A DNA stretch of 64,000 nucleotides from Crotophaga sulcirostris (lineage: Eukaryota > Chordata > Aves > Cuculiformes > Crotophagidae). Positions 60,003 to 64,000 of this stretch are shown piece by piece. Both the position numbers and the translations under genes were made by a program. Location: the NCBI GenBank assembly GCA_013397455.1, contig VYZB01000078.1, positions 74,723 through 138,722 on the forward strand, read 5' to 3'. Positions within the stretch are counted from its first letter, which is position 1. Each line of letters starts with the position of its first letter. Under the pieces are notes generated by a model. That model was not told where the DNA came from. It did no database searches and saw only the letters and a program-made list of their open reading frames with translations.

Positions 60003-63000
60003 ATTTTTAATATAGCTGGATTTTTCTATACAATTGGCAGCTAGCAGGGAAGCTACAGTTAGTACCGTTCAACTGGTATCTCTTAGAGCTCATCAGCAAA
60101 TTCCCCATGTAGCTTTGACCTGTAGCCTTGACCAGTTTCGCCAAAATCTGTGTTCTGACCAGCACATGTGGTGGGAGTACCCCTGCACGGTATGTGGTGC
60201 CAGCTGCTCAGACAAGTGGGTGCTCGAGGGAGGAAGGGAGGCAGACTCAAACACAGACCTGACAGAGCATCAGTTTAGCGTGGGTCCTACGGGCTATTAC
60301 TCTTCAGAATGTGAGCCTTGGTCACCGGCGACTTTCTCTATTTATTTCTTGATATAGACTGCTTCTCGTAAAGCAGTAGGATGTCATTCAACAGCCTGTC
60401 TTCCTGCTTGGAAACTGTTAGTACTCATCACCACTTACCTGCTTCTCCACTGCCTTCCCCACTACTCCTCTAGGCAGTTACATAACTTTTCATTTGCTAG
60501 GTGTTTTCTAGATGGATCTCACTTGATCTCATGTCTTTTGCTGGTGTTAGCCACATTTTCTCCATCCCAGGTGCCTTTATTTGCTCTTCTCATTCGGAGT
60601 TCTACTTGAATGATTTTACATAACATTCCAAATGACATTTTTATTGCACTATTTGCACGGTATAGCATAATTTGCCAAGGGAGATGTTTTACAAATAATA
60701 TTATTACTTCGAAGACTTAGTCCTGCGGAATCACAGAACATGTGGTTATGTTTAAATACATTTGTTTTCACTGTGTGTCTTCTATTATGATTTTACCCTG
60801 CTGTGTGATATCGGTGCAATAAGCGCTATTTATCTGTAAGATACCAATAACATGATCTGCTTCAAGTGTAATGTGTTGTCTTGTCTCCCTCTGAGAGACA
60901 GAGGTGATACTTCAACATAACCTTGTCTGACCTTCTGGGGAGTCTTCCAAATCCAAGACAGAACTAGTGATCATACTGATTCAGGACAGCAGCCTGAGAA
61001 GATCCTCGTGTTTTCAGAACCAGCACTAGCCAGGTCATTTGGACCAGATTCTACTCAAGGGCCTGGTTTCTGAGGCTTCAGAAAGTCACCATGTGTGTAC
61101 CTAGACTGGATTATTCTGTTTAAGTCCCATGCATCCACAGGTATTTCCTGTGTGCAGTAAAAAAGCAAGTCACAGCAAAGTGGGCACAAGGAGGCTGCCA
61201 TGCCTCTGCTCCAGAGCTCTCTGCAAGCTGTGTATCTAGGTCAACAGGCCTGGGGCTGCCAGTGGGGGAAAAATAGTGATGCTGTTGACATACAGCAAAG
61301 ATTCATGATTTCTATCTTCACTGAAATTATTTTAACCATGTCACATCAAAGAACCATTACAGAGATAATAAGAATTAAATAATGCGCAAAAGATGGCATT
61401 GCCAACAGGCTGACCGCAGCTGAGAGCCCAGCTACCAGCAGGGAGGAGGGTATAGAAACAGTCAGAAGGAGGATCGGTTGGGAAGCAGTGGGAAACCTGT
61501 CTTCAGCTTATGCAGTGCCTCAGACAAGAAAAGATAATGCCTCTGAGAAGGTTTCAAAGGCAGAATGCCCTCCCTCAAATGGAAAGTTTGTTCCTGTAGA
61601 ACCAAATGCTCCTATAAAAAGGAGTTTGAAAGGGGTGATCTGTCATGATCTCTGCTGCTCAGTTAAGTGTGCTTGGTGCTTTCATCTGGAATTTTAATAA
61701 TAAGCTTGAACCAACAAATTAATTTTCTTGATCAGCTTGTGGCAAACAGTCATATAAGTTTTTGGACTCTTTTAAAGCATCTGTGAAAGGTGACCAAGAA
61801 AAGCAGTTGTGCAGGATGCAAGGCTACATGTAGGATTTTAGTCATCAGCAGTTCCAGTGAAAGTTTCTTTTTGGCGCCACAGACTGAGAAAGGTCAAAAG
61901 CTGTAAGAGTATGTGGAAGTCAATAAAAACTATTCAGTGGCCTATCCATACGTCCTTCTAATGATATAGTGGCAACCAGAGCAAGAGAAATATTTCAGCT
62001 GGAGTTCCATGCTCTTTGTGCAACAAACCCATGCCTCCTATTATTTAAAACTTCCTAGTATGCATGTTATTTTTTTCAACGCAGTTGGAAATTATCGCAC
62101 TTTATAGATTTGGGCATTGAGCCATACAGAACTTTAGATCCACCGAGACACTTTGAAGGAATAAAGCTGATCCCTGTATGTAATTTACAGCTCTCTCCTA
62201 AAAGACCTCTGTGCTTCACAAGATGTCTTTCTCTGGTGGATAGTAACTTTGACCATGTTTGGGCAAGAGTTTCATCCTGTTCCAGTTTTCTCAATAGTGG
62301 AACAATTCTTCTCTACTCTGGTGAAATATTCAAGGCTGCTTTCATTGTCACTTAATCTTGTCTGAATACAAAGAAATAAATATGCATGTGTCTGGACTTC
62401 GAGGAAGGTATGGCTTCAATCAAAGGACAATCAGTTTCCTTTCTTCCTCTCTGTATTTACAAAATCCCAGGCAGAAAATTGCTGCTCCCAAACCAGAGAT
62501 GAACAGTTCCTAAAGCTCATCTACAAAGGATGCTCACTGCATCCAGTGGCGCTACTGAAACAAGAACTCCAGAAAACCTTCCATGTGCATGTCCTCATGC
62601 CAGAGTAAAACGGCTCTTTCATTTTTTTCTCAAACTGTTTCCTACATACTACAAGATTAGAAGAAGTATGTCAGAATACAAATATCTACATAAGATCTCA
62701 TACTGATCTAATAGTATTCCCAGCCCTAGCTTGCATCTGGATAATTTCCTTTTAGGAAAGTTCTCATTCTCAGGAGTTGTCTATTTCCTTCTGTACCAAG
62801 AAGCTTCAGAAAAGCTGAACTTCTCTCTGGTAATGAACAAACTGTTCTCTGGAACATTGTATTTCCAGACACCCTGGACACACCAGTGAAGTTACAGGCC
62901 TGCTGCCCTGGGCTTTGTAAAACTTGGCAAGCAGTTTTTCATTAGTCAATGGATATCTCTTACTACCAAAAGGATATTTTAAAGCGTGCAGTGTTTTGAG

Positions 63001-64000
63001 AAGGAAAAAACATTTCCCAGTTCCCTTACCTTCCATTTTTTTTATCTAATTGATTCTTTTGTATCAATCAACAGCCTTGAAACAGGAGATTTTGTTAATT
63101 TGAATATGAACAGCAGAAAGAATAGTCATTGTATTTACTTATTCTCCTTTTCCTTCTGGCTCAGCACCTTGAAATCTCTCCACAACTAGACTGTATGCGA
63201 AAAAATCAGTGATATGGCAGTGCTCCACTGTCGCTGCTCAAACTGCTCTCTGTCCTCCTTAATTTCCATAACTTTGCAAGTCTGTCAGTAGGTCCCAGAG
63301 CCCCTAAATGGGCTCAGGTATTTCCGTCAATTGCATGAAGTGCATTGTGCTTTCCAGCATTTTGATTCCTCAAGCAGGAACAGCTGAGGTTTCTGCCCAG
63401 GTCATCTTCTCTGTGACTCTGCCAAAGTTTATGGGGAAAACATCCTTGTACTAACAATAACTGGAACCCTCCTCTTGGTTGCCAGAGGATAATCATGGAC
63501 ATTTAGGGCCTTACTGAGCTTCTGTTCCACTCCCTGCATATTGTGAATGTAGGGCACAGCTGCATTGCTATTAGTGTGGGAGACGTGTCTTCTCTCGGAC
63601 CAGGACATCATGCACCTCTCAGAGAAAGAGCCTCAGGAATGCTCTGGTTGACACTCAGTTCAGACTTCTCTTTGGCAGGTAAGAGGAGCCTTTAAAAGAG
63701 ACAGACGCACCAGCAGTTTCCATCAAGTTTTTGCTGAAGTAACAGCATTTTTTTTTCTCAAGTCAAATCAAAAAGAGTGGAAGGACAGGTCATCCTGCAG
63801 TAAGCTGTTACACTGTAAGCTAAACAATTCCTATTAAATGTAAATGAACCTAATATAATCCTACACGAAATGAAACAAAGAACAAAGAGCTCAGTAAGTT
63901 GTGTTTAATTATATCATATCATTACTGTTTCCCATTGTAGTTCTCATCTCAGTTTCCTTTGCTTTTCAAATTGCCAGTGCGTTTTCTGCAATACAATGTA
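60003..64000. other. Non-coding block, nothing recognised
   Basis: About 4 kb without a supported gene or repeat family. Open frames such as 60034-60357 (107 codons) and 62110-62355 lack domain features. Sequence composition is mixed, with only short A or T runs. Confidence 0.5.

Noticed and set aside
38220..60803. Shared word TATGATTTTACCCTG at about 38219 and 60787
   Set aside because: The 15-base match does not extend into the flanks, so I treat it as chance or a worn relic.
1..64000. CRISPR arrays, operons, riboswitches, tRNA or rRNA genes
   Set aside because: None seen. The window is animal nuclear DNA, and the tandem repeats present are microsatellites and CR1 tails.

Overview
This window looks like bird nuclear DNA, probably intergenic or intronic. 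The recognisable repeats are CR1 LINEs with octamer 3' tails (ATTCTATG or ATACTGTG), two avian-type solo LTRs, and worn ancient amniote repeats (MIR-like and L2/CR1-L3-like). I saw no mammalian Alu or L1, no operons, and no dense coding. I cannot name the species. I found no host protein-coding exon, tRNA, rRNA, miRNA or CRISPR that I could support. Apart from the CR1 remnants, the open reading frames are short and have no family features I recognise.

Layout. 1-2530: single-copy-looking DNA that opens with a CTG run and a poly-A run. 2531-2952: a 5'-truncated CR1 (+) whose C-terminal ORF2 frame is still open. 7029-7079: a roughly 50-base CR1 tail (-). 9191-9891: an older CR1 (+) of a second tail type. 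17760-18570: a very old CR1/L3-like body (+). 29312-29466 and 30610-30700: MIR-like pieces. 30912-31639: a 728-base solo LTR (-) with a perfect 5-base target duplication. 33793-33888 and 38186-38300: two copies of an ancient LINE/SINE tail. 40069-40133 and 41317-41381: an unexplained 65-base sequence present twice. 43280-44085: an old CR1 (+). 56301-57560: two CR1 copies (-) joined tail to head; the longer one is split by a 376-base solo LTR with a 6-base target duplication and a 45-base internal tandem repeat. 58788-60002: a young CR1 (-) with reverse transcriptase motifs, interrupted by an assembly gap at 59034-59525. 60003-64000: no recognisable feature.

Nothing here works as a gene system. 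What the window records is layered transposition: ancient LINE/SINE relics, then ATTCTATG-tailed CR1s, then ATACTGTG-tailed CR1s, plus two retroviral LTRs left by recombination. I did not find a previously undescribed biological system. The best leads are the duplicated 65-base unit with its roughly 1 kb unassigned downstream block, the nested CR1/LTR locus, and the gap inside the youngest CR1.
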